DNA from: Bacteroidota bacterium
Lineage (GTDB): Bacteria > Bacteroidota > Bacteroidia > Palsa-965
DNA: 46,353 bases
Direction: 5' to 3'
NCBI GenBank assembly: GCA_021299855.1
Contig: JAJTEY010000012.1
Span: forward strand, 1 to 46,353
The translations under genes and the position numbers were made by a program. Below, in pieces: positions 1-8,420 of this stretch. A model generated the notes under the pieces. The model was not told where the DNA came from. It saw only the letters and a program-made list of their open reading frames with translations, and made no database searches. Each line of letters begins with the position of its first letter. Within the stretch, counting starts at the first letter, position 1.

Positions 1-526
1 TAGGAAACGGTAAGGTATTGATATCCTTCACCAATGCCCGTTCCTGATGCTGATGAACTTTTCCGTCCCGCAATATGACCGTTCCCGCAATCTCGGGCCA
101 CTCCATATTTCCGGTTTGAAAATGTTGTACCACCTCCAACAACGTTTCTTCACCTTCCCCAACGATCAACACATCCGCACCAAAGGTTAAAAATGCTTCC
201 GCGTGATTCCTAACCTCCGGACCTCCCAAAATAATGCGTGTATGTTTTAATGCGGAATCATTCTTTATGACCTTAATTAATTTCAGCACATTCAGTTTAG
301 TCATCAGATTCGTGTAAATCGCGACTACGTCAAACTGCTTATTCCGAATGTGCGTGAAGTGATCATCAAATCGAGAAAACGTGCTATCGTAAACTTCATG
401 ATCGACCTTGTGTTGGTCCAAATACGCCGATAAATAAAGTATTCCAAGAGGAACATACGGCTTCATGATCGCCTGCTCTTTCGGATCTTCATTCAAATAA
501 TACGCATGTGTCAACAACACTTTCAT
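1..526 (-). CDS. Cobalamin-binding radical SAM protein, N-terminal part (cut by window edge)
   Basis: I read an open frame of about 175 codons starting with ATG at 526 and running off the left edge without a stop. The protein starts MKVLLTHAYYLNEDPKEQ, has a PLGILYLSAYL segment, an IILGGPE loop, and then FGADVLIVGEGEETLLEVV. These are the landmarks of the Rossmann-like B12-binding domain that precedes the radical SAM barrel in the BchE/magnesium-protoporphyrin cyclase-like superfamily. The CxxxCxxC iron-sulfur motif would lie outside the window, so the radical SAM part is inferred. Its start resembles that of the second family member ending at 2685 (MKVVLTHSYFLRFDPKQ), which suggests tandem paralogues. 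The ATG overlaps the stop of the upstream methyltransferase by 4 bases, so translation is probably coupled. Substrate unknown. Confidence 0.8.
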   Translation of the reverse strand, partial: MKVLLTHAYYLNEDPKEQAIMKPYVPLGILYLSAYLDQHKVDHEVYDSTFSRFDDHFTHIRNKQFDVVAIYTNLMTKLNVLKLIKVIKNDSALKHTRIILGGPEVRNHAEAFLTFGADVLIVGEGEETLLEVVQHFQTGNMEWPEIAGTVILRDGKVHQHQERALVKDINTLPFP

Positions 527-1299
527 GATACACGTGGGATCAATTCAATTACATAATGATCAGCAAAATCGGCTTGAAATTTAAAATGTGCCAGACCTCG
601 ATCCAATGTACGCAATACGCCAAACATCGCAGGCTTATTTCTGAAATACGGATTTAGGTAAGAAGGCGGAACAAAAAGACCGATTGGTTTAACCGCACCC
701 ATTCGAAAACTCGCACTAAAAAATCCATAAAACTCCTGTGGCGAGTAATACCAGGTATTAATTATCTCACCTGCAACATGCGCCGGGACAGGTTGAGAAG
801 ACTTCCTCGACCAAGCACGCTTGGCCTTTAGCGAAAAGTATACTTGTTCCCATGTGCAACTTTTACCCATAACAATCGCAATAAAACGACCATCCGGTTC
901 GATGCGCGCTGCCAATGCAGGGGACAGACGGGTTAATTGTTGTGGGCTAAGACAATTTAGTCCTCCGAAGTTAGAAAAAATTAAATCCGCACTGATGTCG
1001 GGTAATTGCTCAGGATGGGTAAGATCAGCCTGCTTAAAAATAATTTGTTGCAGGTGTTCGGCTTTCTCCCGAGCTCGCTTCAACATTGCTTCCGAAACAT
1101 CTGTAGCCACTACACGATGTCCGCGATGAGCAAACCACAACGCGTCTTCTCCCGTACCGCAATTTAACTCCAAAACAGTGCTGTTTGTGCTCAGCCGTTT
1201 TGCTACAAAACGATGCACGCTATCGCGCTGCGCCTTACCGATTAATGTTTGCGTGAACTCAGCATCATACGCCAAAACATGTTGATCAAATCCACTCAT
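523..1299 (-). CDS. Class I SAM-dependent methyltransferase
   Basis: A protein of 258 residues with a class I methyltransferase fold. Motif I is at residues 43-52 (LELNCGTGED), followed by an acidic residue ending the second strand (VVATDVSEAMLKRA), and SADLIFSNFGGLNCL as the fourth-strand region. This matches the small-molecule methyltransferase group (Methyltransf_11/25 type). The C-terminal half is aromatic-rich (WYYSPQEFYGFF) and may form a lid over the substrate. It sits between two radical SAM genes, overlapping the upstream one by 14 bases and the downstream one by 4, so it belongs to the same operon. The substrate cannot be told from sequence; a biosynthetic intermediate made by the neighbouring radical SAM enzymes is a reasonable inference. 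Confidence 0.8.
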   Translation of the reverse strand: MSGFDQHVLAYDAEFTQTLIGKAQRDSVHRFVAKRLSTNSTVLELNCGTGEDALWFAHRGHRVVATDVSEAMLKRAREKAEHLQQIIFKQADLTHPEQLPDISADLIFSNFGGLNCLSPQQLTRLSPALAARIEPDGRFIAIVMGKSCTWEQVYFSLKAKRAWSRKSSQPVPAHVAGEIINTWYYSPQEFYGFFSASFRMGAVKPIGLFVPPSYLNPYFRNKPAMFGVLRTLDRGLAHFKFQADFADHYVIELIPRVS

Positions 1300-1771
1300 G
1301 TGCTGTCGGAACTATGCGCGCTAATTGTTTTCTTAACACTTGTGATTTATAACCGTGATAGGATTCGCCGAGCAACCGCTTCATTGCACCTTTACGCATT
1401 TCACCTTGCGCATATTGACGTTTCCGGTATGAATGGTGCACATAACGATGCAATAATTTGTAAAACTGCGGCGGATATTCATTTTTAAACATTAATGCAA
1501 GTTCATCGCTATCGGTCCAATTCGATTTCTGTTTAAGTTCTTCCTTCACGCGCTCGTAAAATGGCGTTCCCGGTAAAGGATAAGAAACCGAAACACCAAT
1601 ATCGGCCGGTAACAGTTGGTGCACCATATCAATCGTTGCTCTAATATCCTGTAATGTTTCACCAGGATATCCAAACTGCAGAAAAAATGCAGGGCGAATA
1701 CCATTTCGTTTCAGCAATGCTGTCGCTTCAGCTATTTGCTCAACACGCGTTCCCTTATCCATTGCGTCCAA
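1286..1771 (-). pseudogene. Cobalamin-binding radical SAM protein, C-terminal fragment of a frameshifted gene
   Basis: A 161-codon frame encoding the end of the radical SAM barrel: LDAMDKGTRVEQIAEA, then FFLQFGYPGETLQDI and ISVSYPLPGTPFYERV-type text (here GVSVSYPLPGTPFYERV). It continues the 1732-2685 frame in a different phase. Reading slightly upstream in this phase gives GSQQILDAMDKG, which aligns with the GAETGSDALLQKMDKG strand of the intact paralogue at 4317-5831. It lacks a proper N-terminus, so it is not an independent gene. About 15-17 residues expected between the two parts are missing, implying a deletion of about 50 bases that also shifts the frame. Either a real pseudogene or a sequence error. 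Confidence 0.75.
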
Positions 1772-2685
1772 AATCTGTTGAGAACCACTCCCTGAATATT
1801 ATTTTCCTCCAGCAATAAATCGGCTCGGGATTGAATTTTATATTTAAAATTCAAGTTTTCGCGTTCTATCTCATGTCGGAATGCGCTCAACCAGCCCGGT
1901 TTTAGACCGAATATATCATCAGCAAACCATACGTGCGTGAATTGATATTTGCGCTGTAATTCTTTCAGTTGTCTCACTACGCGTTGAGCACTGTGTGAAT
2001 TGTAGCGATTCCCATATATCGGTTTTGCACACCAGTTGCACTTGTACGGGCAACCTCGCGTGGTGACCATATTAATGGAAAAGTACCCGTGTCGTTCCAT
2101 CCACATGTTACGATATGGTGTAATATCCAACATATCCCAAGCAGGCGCAGGAAGCTGATCCAAGTCCTTCAACACATCACGTTTTGGAGATTTTACGACC
2201 GCACCTTCAATTAAGCGTGCCGTGCCTTTTATCCCTCCAATATCCGTAGTGTTCTGCCACGCTTCCAATAATTCGGATAAGGTGGTTTCCGCTTCACCAA
2301 TTATGACTACATCCGCACCATGTTCCAAATACTTCTCCGCATGATCCGTTGAATCCGAACTGCTCACCACAACCTTACATCCCAGTTCTTTTGCCCATCG
2401 CTGCATTTTCCACGATGCTTCCCGCATATTCGTAAGACACATTTTGGTGAGGTAATTAAAACCATCATCATAAATTACGAAAACATCCGGTTTAAAATTA
2501 TTGAGTGTGGTTCGTATTTCTTCCGGGCCCTCAGCAAGTTGAATATCCTGTAACTTCACCTCGTGTCCAAGCTCACGCAAGACAGCAGCAGCTAATAACG
2601 TACCCAAAGGTGGATAAGGCATTCCCGCCTTCAATTGTTTCGGATCGAAGCGCAAAAAATAGGAATGTGTTAAAACTACTTTCAC
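1732..2685 (-). pseudogene. Cobalamin-binding radical SAM protein, N-terminal fragment of a frameshifted gene
   Basis: A 317-codon frame with the B12-binding domain (about residues 1-150; PPLGTLLAAAVLRELGHEV, HGADVVIIGEAETTLSELL) followed by the radical SAM motif with Cys212, Cys216 and Cys219 (RGCPYKCNWCAKPIYG). The last coherent residues are RADLLLEENNIQ; the tail after that (WTQWIRERVLSK) is out of phase. The start codon is GTG at 2685, chosen because it gives a GTGA overlap with the upstream nucleotidyltransferase stop and a start like that of the paralogue at 526. The cluster-binding cysteines are intact, but the second half of the barrel is in another frame, so the enzyme cannot be made from this sequence as given. 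Confidence 0.8.
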
Positions 2686-3638
2686 CTCACCGCAGAATTT
2701 GAAGTTTGACTTCCGTGGTTATCACTCTGCAAATTTAACGTTTCCAACTCTTTCATTTTGACTTCCAACGCGTCCAACACTTTTTGCTGGAAGCCCTGAG
2801 GATGATGTTTAGAAACATTCTTGCGTGTCCTCATATTTAAATCAAAATCGGATTCATGGAAATGCGGAAACTTCTTTTTCCATCGCCGAAGTGTTAATCG
2901 CATTAATCGATAATCAATCCAATCGCCAATTTTTTGGGTAAAAATAGATTGAACCATTTTTGCTCCGATGGACTTTTCCGGCACATCTGTTCGCATAGCC
3001 CTTGACTCCTCTTTATTGGGCAAATACTGATTCGTCCAACTGTTGGCTTCAAAAAACTGTTGCATCACATTAGAGTTACCAACCGGCAACAAATACTTTA
3101 CTTCTGTCGCGGTAAAAAGATTTTGATCCGGAATTACTAAATGAGCAGTATCGATAAAGTAATTGACACAAAAGAACTTTCTTGAATTCAACAAAAAAAT
3201 CTTCTTGTACAGAATCAACAACGTCCTGCAAATCCATAGTCTTCCGGGGCTTGTAATGATAAAATAATCAATATCACCATCTTCCGACAAGACCCCTTTT
3301 GAATACGAACCCGAAACGGCCATGGCCTCGACAAAAGGGAAACGCATAATACGCCGACTGTAACGTTGAACTTTATCTTTCACCGCCGCTCTGCGCTGTT
3401 CTCCTCGCTGTCTGTGTACTATGTTATTTGCAAGTGAACACTTCAGCCCAAAATAAACGCCATTACTTTCAACACAACCTTTACCGGTTAAAGCGCGAAG
3501 TATTTCGGATGTCTCATTTTGCGATAATATCACTGCAGCATTTAAGCGCACTTCTTCGGTTGTCAAAGGAAACCGAAAAATGTCGTAATAAGCTAATGCG
3601 CGCAACACTGCCAACTCCTGGACAGAATATTTACTCAT
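2682..3638 (-). CDS. Winged-helix plus nucleotidyltransferase-fold protein
   Basis: The likely start is ATG at 3638 (MSKYSVQELAVLRAL), which overlaps the upstream methyltransferase stop by 8 bases; an ATG 21 bases upstream is also in frame. The N-terminal part (LAYYDIFRFPLTTEEV) looks like a winged helix. From about residue 110 there is the minimal nucleotidyltransferase signature GSYSKG followed by EDGDIDYFI, giving the G-S motif and the paired aspartates of the DNA polymerase beta-like superfamily. The C-terminal 150 residues are basic and unassigned. Such enzymes transfer nucleotides to proteins, RNAs or small molecules; the acceptor here is unknown. Its position inside a radical SAM/methyltransferase operon is unusual and suggests activation or tagging of a biosynthetic intermediate, which is inference. 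Confidence 0.7.
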   Translation of the reverse strand: MSKYSVQELAVLRALAYYDIFRFPLTTEEVRLNAAVILSQNETSEILRALTGKGCVESNGVYFGLKCSLANNIVHRQRGEQRRAAVKDKVQRYSRRIMRFPFVEAMAVSGSYSKGVLSEDGDIDYFIITSPGRLWICRTLLILYKKIFLLNSRKFFCVNYFIDTAHLVIPDQNLFTATEVKYLLPVGNSNVMQQFFEANSWTNQYLPNKEESRAMRTDVPEKSIGAKMVQSIFTQKIGDWIDYRLMRLTLRRWKKKFPHFHESDFDLNMRTRKNVSKHHPQGFQQKVLDALEVKMKELETLNLQSDNHGSQTSNSAVR

Positions 3639-4320
3639 GGGTTTGTTTAACAATTTCAAATATATAGTTAACCTCCCATTGAATTTTCTTTCTGCGGTGT
3701 TCTTTCAATAAAAAACCGAATTGATTTGCGATCACGCGAATTCTATCCAACTCACAATTATCTGCAAGCACCATGTATGTTTTCGTTATCGGCGATGCAA
3801 TTTTACCTAATCCATTAAAAAAACGGACAAAGAATTCTCCTTCATTCCCTGCATTCCAAGCCAATTGCGCTTCGTTCTCCACCGGCTTAAAAAAATAAGG
3901 CGGATTAACGAAAATATAATCATAGGTCTTATGCGGGAACTGCTCAAAAATATCTGATTGAAGAATCCAGACATTGTTCTCATCAAGAACATTTGCGTTC
4001 AGTGGCATGCTTTGTTGAACACTTCGCACAGCACGTGGGTCTATATCTCCGCAAATGACTTCGGCACCTTGCAACGCTGCAGTTAAACCGATAATACCGC
4101 TTCCGCAACAAGGTTCACATACACTTTTACTTTTCAAATTTTGTTCGCGAACAAATTCTGCAAAAAATAGCGAACTGAAGAAATATTTCGGATGGAATAC
4201 ACCGGGCTCAATATGCAATTGCAATTCGTGAAATTTAAATTGGCGCGGCTTCCGCAAATAACGGATAACCCATGGTTTTACCAAGAAGCGGGCAATGGCT
4301 CGTTTAACGTTATCAATCAA
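3631..4320 (-). CDS. SAM-dependent methyltransferase with an NPPY motif
   Basis: A protein of 229 residues. Motif I is at about residues 68-80 (CEPCCGSGIIGLTAA), the acidic residue binding the SAM ribose is in ICGDIDPRA, and the NPPY motif is at residues 139-142. NPPY is typical of methyltransferases acting on nitrogen atoms with planar geometry, such as PrmC/HemK on glutamine, TrmN6 on adenine, and relatives. The protein is not a clear match to PrmC because its N-terminal helical domain is short. It overlaps the upstream radical SAM gene by 4 bases and the downstream nucleotidyltransferase by 8, so it is an operon member. It could modify a nucleic acid, a protein or a small molecule. Confidence 0.75.
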   Translation of the reverse strand: MIDNVKRAIARFLVKPWVIRYLRKPRQFKFHELQLHIEPGVFHPKYFFSSLFFAEFVREQNLKSKSVCEPCCGSGIIGLTAALQGAEVICGDIDPRAVRSVQQSMPLNANVLDENNVWILQSDIFEQFPHKTYDYIFVNPPYFFKPVENEAQLAWNAGNEGEFFVRFFNGLGKIASPITKTYMVLADNCELDRIRVIANQFGFLLKEHRRKKIQWEVNYIFEIVKQTHE

Positions 4321-5831
4321 AATCCTTCAGTTTCCGGTTGTCTGTATTTCCACAATTTCTGCAACACCTTAATTTCATAAGGATAGCTGAAGCAATTCAT
4401 TTTGTATCTCCAAGTTGAAATAAACCGCAACACCTTTTTCTGCCATGGCTTAAGATGAACATCAGAAACAGTAGGATAATATCCGTTCAGCACGGTCTCA
4501 AAATTTTTGATCTGATCGATCATATAGGATTTCAGCCATGGAGTTAAAGGATTCTTTCTCAAATCAAAATTTTCCCATTGCGGACTAATCCAATCCTCCA
4601 GTTTTTCCGGGAATCGGAAACCTGTTTTACGTACTTCATTGTACAGCTCGCTATTCTCGGTAGGTACAGGTGAATAGATGTATATTATAATTTCAGTATT
4701 CGGATTCGCCCTTTTAATTTCTTTAATAAATTGAATTTCCTCACGTATTAATCGAGCCACTTCTTCTTCACTGTCCGCTGGAAATCCGAGCACAAAAGAA
4801 TATTCCGGAATGATATCCACATCCTTCATGCGTTTTGCAAAACGAATAATTTGCTCGCGTGATTGTGTCCCGCCTTTGTCCATTTTTTGGAGCAACGCAT
4901 CACTTCCCGTTTCAGCTCCGAAAAAAATCATTTTACAACCCGAATCCCGCATTACTTTTAGCGACTCTTCTTTGTACTTATCGATCGTATCAATTCTTCC
5001 TTCGCCCCACCAGATCATATGGTCCGGCTTAACTAATTGTGCAAACTCAACTGTTCGCTTTTCGGAGACAAAGAAGTTATTATCATGAAACTCTACGGCA
5101 TTACCACCATACAATTGCTTAACCCGCTTTACATTACGATAAATCTTTTCCGCCGATTGCCCTTTCCAGCGCGCATTATATATGGGTACAACCGCACAAA
5201 ACGAACACGTAAATGGACAACCGTGACTACTGTGATACGCTATAGTTTTAGAGCCTAAATAAGTTCGCATGAGATAGCCACTCATCGGGTAAAACTGATT
5301 TAATTTTTCGTACGGTAAATCAGGAAAATTCTCCTGGTCAAGAATTTCTTCCTTACGCGTTGTTACAACTTGATCTCCTTTACGAAAAATCAAATTGGGA
5401 ATTTCATCCAATGCTGAATTGGATTGCAACGCATCAAGTAACATCGGAAAACATTTATCTCCCATTCCATTAACGATCACATCCACGTAACCGCTGAATA
5501 AAACAGGACGCGGGTGATTGGAAGGGAAATATCCGCCCCAGATAATTTTGACATCCGGAAACTCTTCACGAACTCTTTTAGCAATTGGAATAGCCTGACG
5601 TAACTGAGGACCCGGCATTACCGTACATCCGAAAAACTTGTAATCACCGGTTTTAAGATACTGACGGATCTTGCTCCACGGATCCTTTTCCTTATTTCCG
5701 TCCACAATCACCCATTCGTATTTGCCCTCAATTGCAGCAGCAACCTGCAATACACTATTCGGAATACGAGGATTATGCGAAGTAGCAAAGGGATTAAATA
5801 GAATCAGCGACACAGGCACGGGTTTGCGCAA
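4317..5831 (-). CDS. Cobalamin-binding radical SAM protein (intact)
   Basis: A protein of 504 residues, the promoter-proximal gene of the minus-strand operon. The B12-binding Rossmann-like domain occupies about residues 1-150 (IIWGGYFPSNHPRPVL, VDVIVNGMGDKCFPML). No DxHxxG motif is seen, as is common in BchE-like members, so cobalamin would be bound without a histidine ligand or not at all. The radical SAM cysteines are 205, 209 and 212 (HGCPFTCSFC), and the barrel continues through FFGAETGSDALLQKMDKG and FVLGFPADSEEEV. The C-terminal 100 residues are rich in aromatic and basic residues. Family members perform methylations, ring closures and other radical chemistry in lipid and pigment pathways; the reaction here is unknown. 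The gene is divergent from lpxD with 109 bases between them. Confidence 0.85.
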   Translation of the reverse strand: MRKPVPVSLILFNPFATSHNPRIPNSVLQVAAAIEGKYEWVIVDGNKEKDPWSKIRQYLKTGDYKFFGCTVMPGPQLRQAIPIAKRVREEFPDVKIIWGGYFPSNHPRPVLFSGYVDVIVNGMGDKCFPMLLDALQSNSALDEIPNLIFRKGDQVVTTRKEEILDQENFPDLPYEKLNQFYPMSGYLMRTYLGSKTIAYHSSHGCPFTCSFCAVVPIYNARWKGQSAEKIYRNVKRVKQLYGGNAVEFHDNNFFVSEKRTVEFAQLVKPDHMIWWGEGRIDTIDKYKEESLKVMRDSGCKMIFFGAETGSDALLQKMDKGGTQSREQIIRFAKRMKDVDIIPEYSFVLGFPADSEEEVARLIREEIQFIKEIKRANPNTEIIIYIYSPVPTENSELYNEVRKTGFRFPEKLEDWISPQWENFDLRKNPLTPWLKSYMIDQIKNFETVLNGYYPTVSDVHLKPWQKKVLRFISTWRYKMNCFSYPYEIKVLQKLWKYRQPETEGF

Positions 5832-5940
5832 ATATATGTTTTACACGCGGTAACATTACAATTGACGGCAATTTGGCAGAGCGGTTGCGCTATCACCACA
5901 TACACGCTTTACGAGGCTGCATTTTTGTTATTTTTGAACG

Positions 5941-6993
5941 ATGAAGTTTACCGCACAACAAATTGCAGGCATGCTTGGAGGTTCTGTCTCAGGAAATCCT
6001 GATGCTGAAGTTTCCGGACTTGCGAAAATTGAAGAAGGTGTTTCCGGCACACTGACATTTTTATCCAATCCTGCATACACGCAGTACATCTATACTACCG
6101 GTGCAACTGTTGCGATCGTGAACAATGATTTTAATCCCGAACAAACATTACCGTCGACACTAACACTTATTCGCGTTGCTGATGCACGACAAGCCTTTGC
6201 GAAGTTGCTGGAGGCATACATGAATATCAGAAACAATAAAACCGGTATTGAACAAGGTGCGTTTGTTGCATCTACTGCAAAATTGGGTGAAGGCGTGTAT
6301 GTTGGTGCAGGAGCTTATGTAGGTGAACATGTTGAAATTGGCAACAACACGAAAATTTTTCCGGGCTGCTTTGTTGGAGACATGGTGAAAATTGGAGCCA
6401 AAACTACAGTATATGCAGGTGTTAAAATTTACGCCGATTGTATAATCGGCGATGATGTCATTATTCAAGCCGGCGCTGTTATTGGTGGAGACGGTTTTGG
6501 TTTTCAGCCGAACAGTGAAAACAACTACAGTAAAGTTCCTCACATTGGAAATGTGATCATCGAAGATCATGTGGAAATTGGCGCAAACACTACCATTGAC
6601 AAAGCAACTTTAGGTTCTACCATTATTCGCAAAGGTGTAAAACTGGATAACCTGATTCAGATTGCTCATAATGTAGAGATTGGTGAAAACACTGTTATCG
6701 CTTCACAATCGGGCGTTGCGGGCAGTACGAAAATTGGCAAAAATTGCTTGATAGGTGGACAAGTCGGCATTATCGGCCATTTAACGATTGCCGATGGCGT
6801 TAAAATTGCTGCACAATCAGGCATTGGTCAGAATCTGGCAGAGAACGAGATTGTACAGGGCTCTCCGGCATTCGGTATCGGCGACTACAAACGTTCGTAC
6901 GTAATGTTCCGCGCTTTGCCTCAACTGAGCAGTAAGATCAAAGATTTAGAAAAGGAAATTCAATCGCTTAAGAATAACTCAACGCATCCATGA
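5941..6993 (+). CDS. lpxD: UDP-3-O-(3-hydroxyacyl)glucosamine N-acyltransferase
   Basis: LpxD adds the second hydroxyacyl chain, from acyl-ACP to the 2-amino group of UDP-3-O-acylglucosamine, the third step of lipid A synthesis in the cytoplasm. The 350-residue protein has the N-terminal uridine-binding domain (MKFTAQQIAGMLGG, LSNPAYTQYI), a long hexapeptide-repeat left-handed helix from about residue 105, the GGDGFGF loop at 182-188, and the catalytic histidine at 243 in IAHN (His239 in E. coli). A C-terminal helical tail (LSSKIKDLEKEIQSLKNN) is as expected for the trimer. It is the first gene of a lpxD - lpxC/fabZ - lpxA run and overlaps the next gene by 4 bases. Confidence 0.95.
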   Translation: MKFTAQQIAGMLGGSVSGNPDAEVSGLAKIEEGVSGTLTFLSNPAYTQYIYTTGATVAIVNNDFNPEQTLPSTLTLIRVADARQAFAKLLEAYMNIRNNKTGIEQGAFVASTAKLGEGVYVGAGAYVGEHVEIGNNTKIFPGCFVGDMVKIGAKTTVYAGVKIYADCIIGDDVIIQAGAVIGGDGFGFQPNSENNYSKVPHIGNVIIEDHVEIGANTTIDKATLGSTIIRKGVKLDNLIQIAHNVEIGENTVIASQSGVAGSTKIGKNCLIGGQVGIIGHLTIADGVKIAAQSGIGQNLAENEIVQGSPAFGIGDYKRSYVMFRALPQLSSKIKDLEKEIQSLKNNSTHP

Positions 6994-8420
6994 GCAAATT
7001 ACAACGTACTATAGGGCAATCTGTTTCTGTTGCCGGAAAAGGTTTACACACAGGCGCTCCGGTTACATTAACATTTCACCCTGCGCCCGAAAATCACGGA
7101 TTTAAATTTCGCCGAACCGATGTTGAAGGACAACCGGTAATTGATGCAGATGCTGACAACGTAGTAGATACAGCACGCGGGACAACATTGGAGAAAAATG
7201 GTGCGCGCGTTTACACTACCGAACATGTGTTGGCTGCATTGATGGGGTGCGATTTGGATAACGTGTTAATTGATTTGTCAGGACCTGAAACACCAATCAT
7301 GGATGGCAGTTCGATGCCTTTCATTATGGCGTTGGAATCGGCTGGATTTGTTGAGCAAACTGCGGAACGTGAATACTTTATTTTGAAAGAAAATCTCACA
7401 TATGAAGATCCTGTAAAGAAAGTAGAAATGCTTGCAGTTCCGCAGGATGAATTCCGTGTTACGGTAATGGTCGATTACAATAGCGAAGTTCTTGGAACAC
7501 AGCATGCCGGCATGTACCAACTGAGCGAATTTAAAGAACAAATTGCGCCGTGTAGAACATTCGTATTTCTTCATGAATTGGAAGCCTTGTTACAACATAA
7601 TTTGATCAAGGGTGGAGACTTGGATAATGCTATCGTGTTGGTAGATAAAGAAGTTTCTTCCGAAAAGCTGGATCACTTACGCAAAGTGTTTAACAAGCCT
7701 GATGTAGAAATTAAAGGGCGAGGTGTTTTAAATAATATTCAACTGCATTACTACAACGAACCTGCACGTCACAAACTGCTGGACATTGTTGGTGATTTAG
7801 CGTTAGTGGGCATGCACATGAAGATTCACGTTCTTGCTGCGCGTCCCGGTCATACAGGCAATGTAGAGTTTGCGAAAAAATTAAAAGCGCTGATCAAGAA
7901 AGAAAAGCAGAAGAAAAATGAGCTACACATCGATCTGAATCAAACACCTTTGTACGATGTGCGTGAAATTCAAAAAATACTTCCGCATCGTTTTCCTTTC
8001 TTGTTGGTAGATAAAATCATGGAACTATCCCCGGAACACGTGATCGGCGTGAAAAATGTAACCATGAACGAATATTGGTTTCAGGGACACTTCCCGGACG
8101 AACCTGTTATGCCAGGCGTATTGCTGGTTGAAGCTATGGCGCAGACAGGCGGCATCTTGTGTTTGAAAACAGTTCCTGATCCTGAAAATTATCAAACCTA
8201 TTTCTTGAAAATTGAAAGCGTAAAATTCAAGCAGAAAGTTGTTCCGGGTGATACCTGCGTATTCAAGTTAGACTTAGTTGATCCAATCCGTCGCGGCTTG
8301 TGTCATATGAAAGGTTATACTTATGTTAACGGCAAAGTTGTAGCGGAAGCTGACATGCTCGCGCAGATTGTGAAAGTGAGAAACAATGAACCCGCTAAAG
8401 CCGAAAAAGCAACGGTATGA
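6990..8420 (+). CDS. lpxC/fabZ: Fused UDP-3-O-acyl-GlcNAc deacetylase / 3-hydroxyacyl-ACP dehydratase
   Basis: A 476-residue fusion of two enzymes. Residues 1 to about 310 are LpxC, the committed zinc-dependent step of lipid A synthesis: Glu78 and His79 (TTEHVLAAL), His261 and Asp265 (HKLLDIVGD) for zinc binding, and His288 (RPGHTGN) as the conserved catalytic histidine. After a lysine-rich linker, residues from about 325 form FabZ, the hot-dog-fold dehydratase: His333 in LPHRFPF and Glu381 in PGVLLVEAMAQ are the catalytic pair. The fusion is well known in Bacteroidota and ties membrane fatty acid elongation to lipid A synthesis. The ATG overlaps the lpxD stop and its own stop overlaps the lpxA start, each by 4 bases. 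Confidence 0.96.
   Translation: MSKLQRTIGQSVSVAGKGLHTGAPVTLTFHPAPENHGFKFRRTDVEGQPVIDADADNVVDTARGTTLEKNGARVYTTEHVLAALMGCDLDNVLIDLSGPETPIMDGSSMPFIMALESAGFVEQTAEREYFILKENLTYEDPVKKVEMLAVPQDEFRVTVMVDYNSEVLGTQHAGMYQLSEFKEQIAPCRTFVFLHELEALLQHNLIKGGDLDNAIVLVDKEVSSEKLDHLRKVFNKPDVEIKGRGVLNNIQLHYYNEPARHKLLDIVGDLALVGMHMKIHVLAARPGHTGNVEFAKKLKALIKKEKQKKNELHIDLNQTPLYDVREIQKILPHRFPFLLVDKIMELSPEHVIGVKNVTMNEYWFQGHFPDEPVMPGVLLVEAMAQTGGILCLKTVPDPENYQTYFLKIESVKFKQKVVPGDTCVFKLDLVDPIRRGLCHMKGYTYVNGKVVAEADMLAQIVKVRNNEPAKAEKATV

Noticed and set aside
5929-5936. TATTTTTG, a perfect TAnnTTTG box just before lpxD
   Set aside because: It ends 4 bases before the lpxD ATG, so transcription would start at or inside the start codon, and no later start is plausible for LpxD. 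No -33 element is seen. Probably chance in a T-rich stretch.
6160-6570. Minus-strand frame of 136 codons opposite lpxD
   Set aside because: It is a reverse reading of the hexapeptide repeats of LpxD, which is an unambiguous gene.
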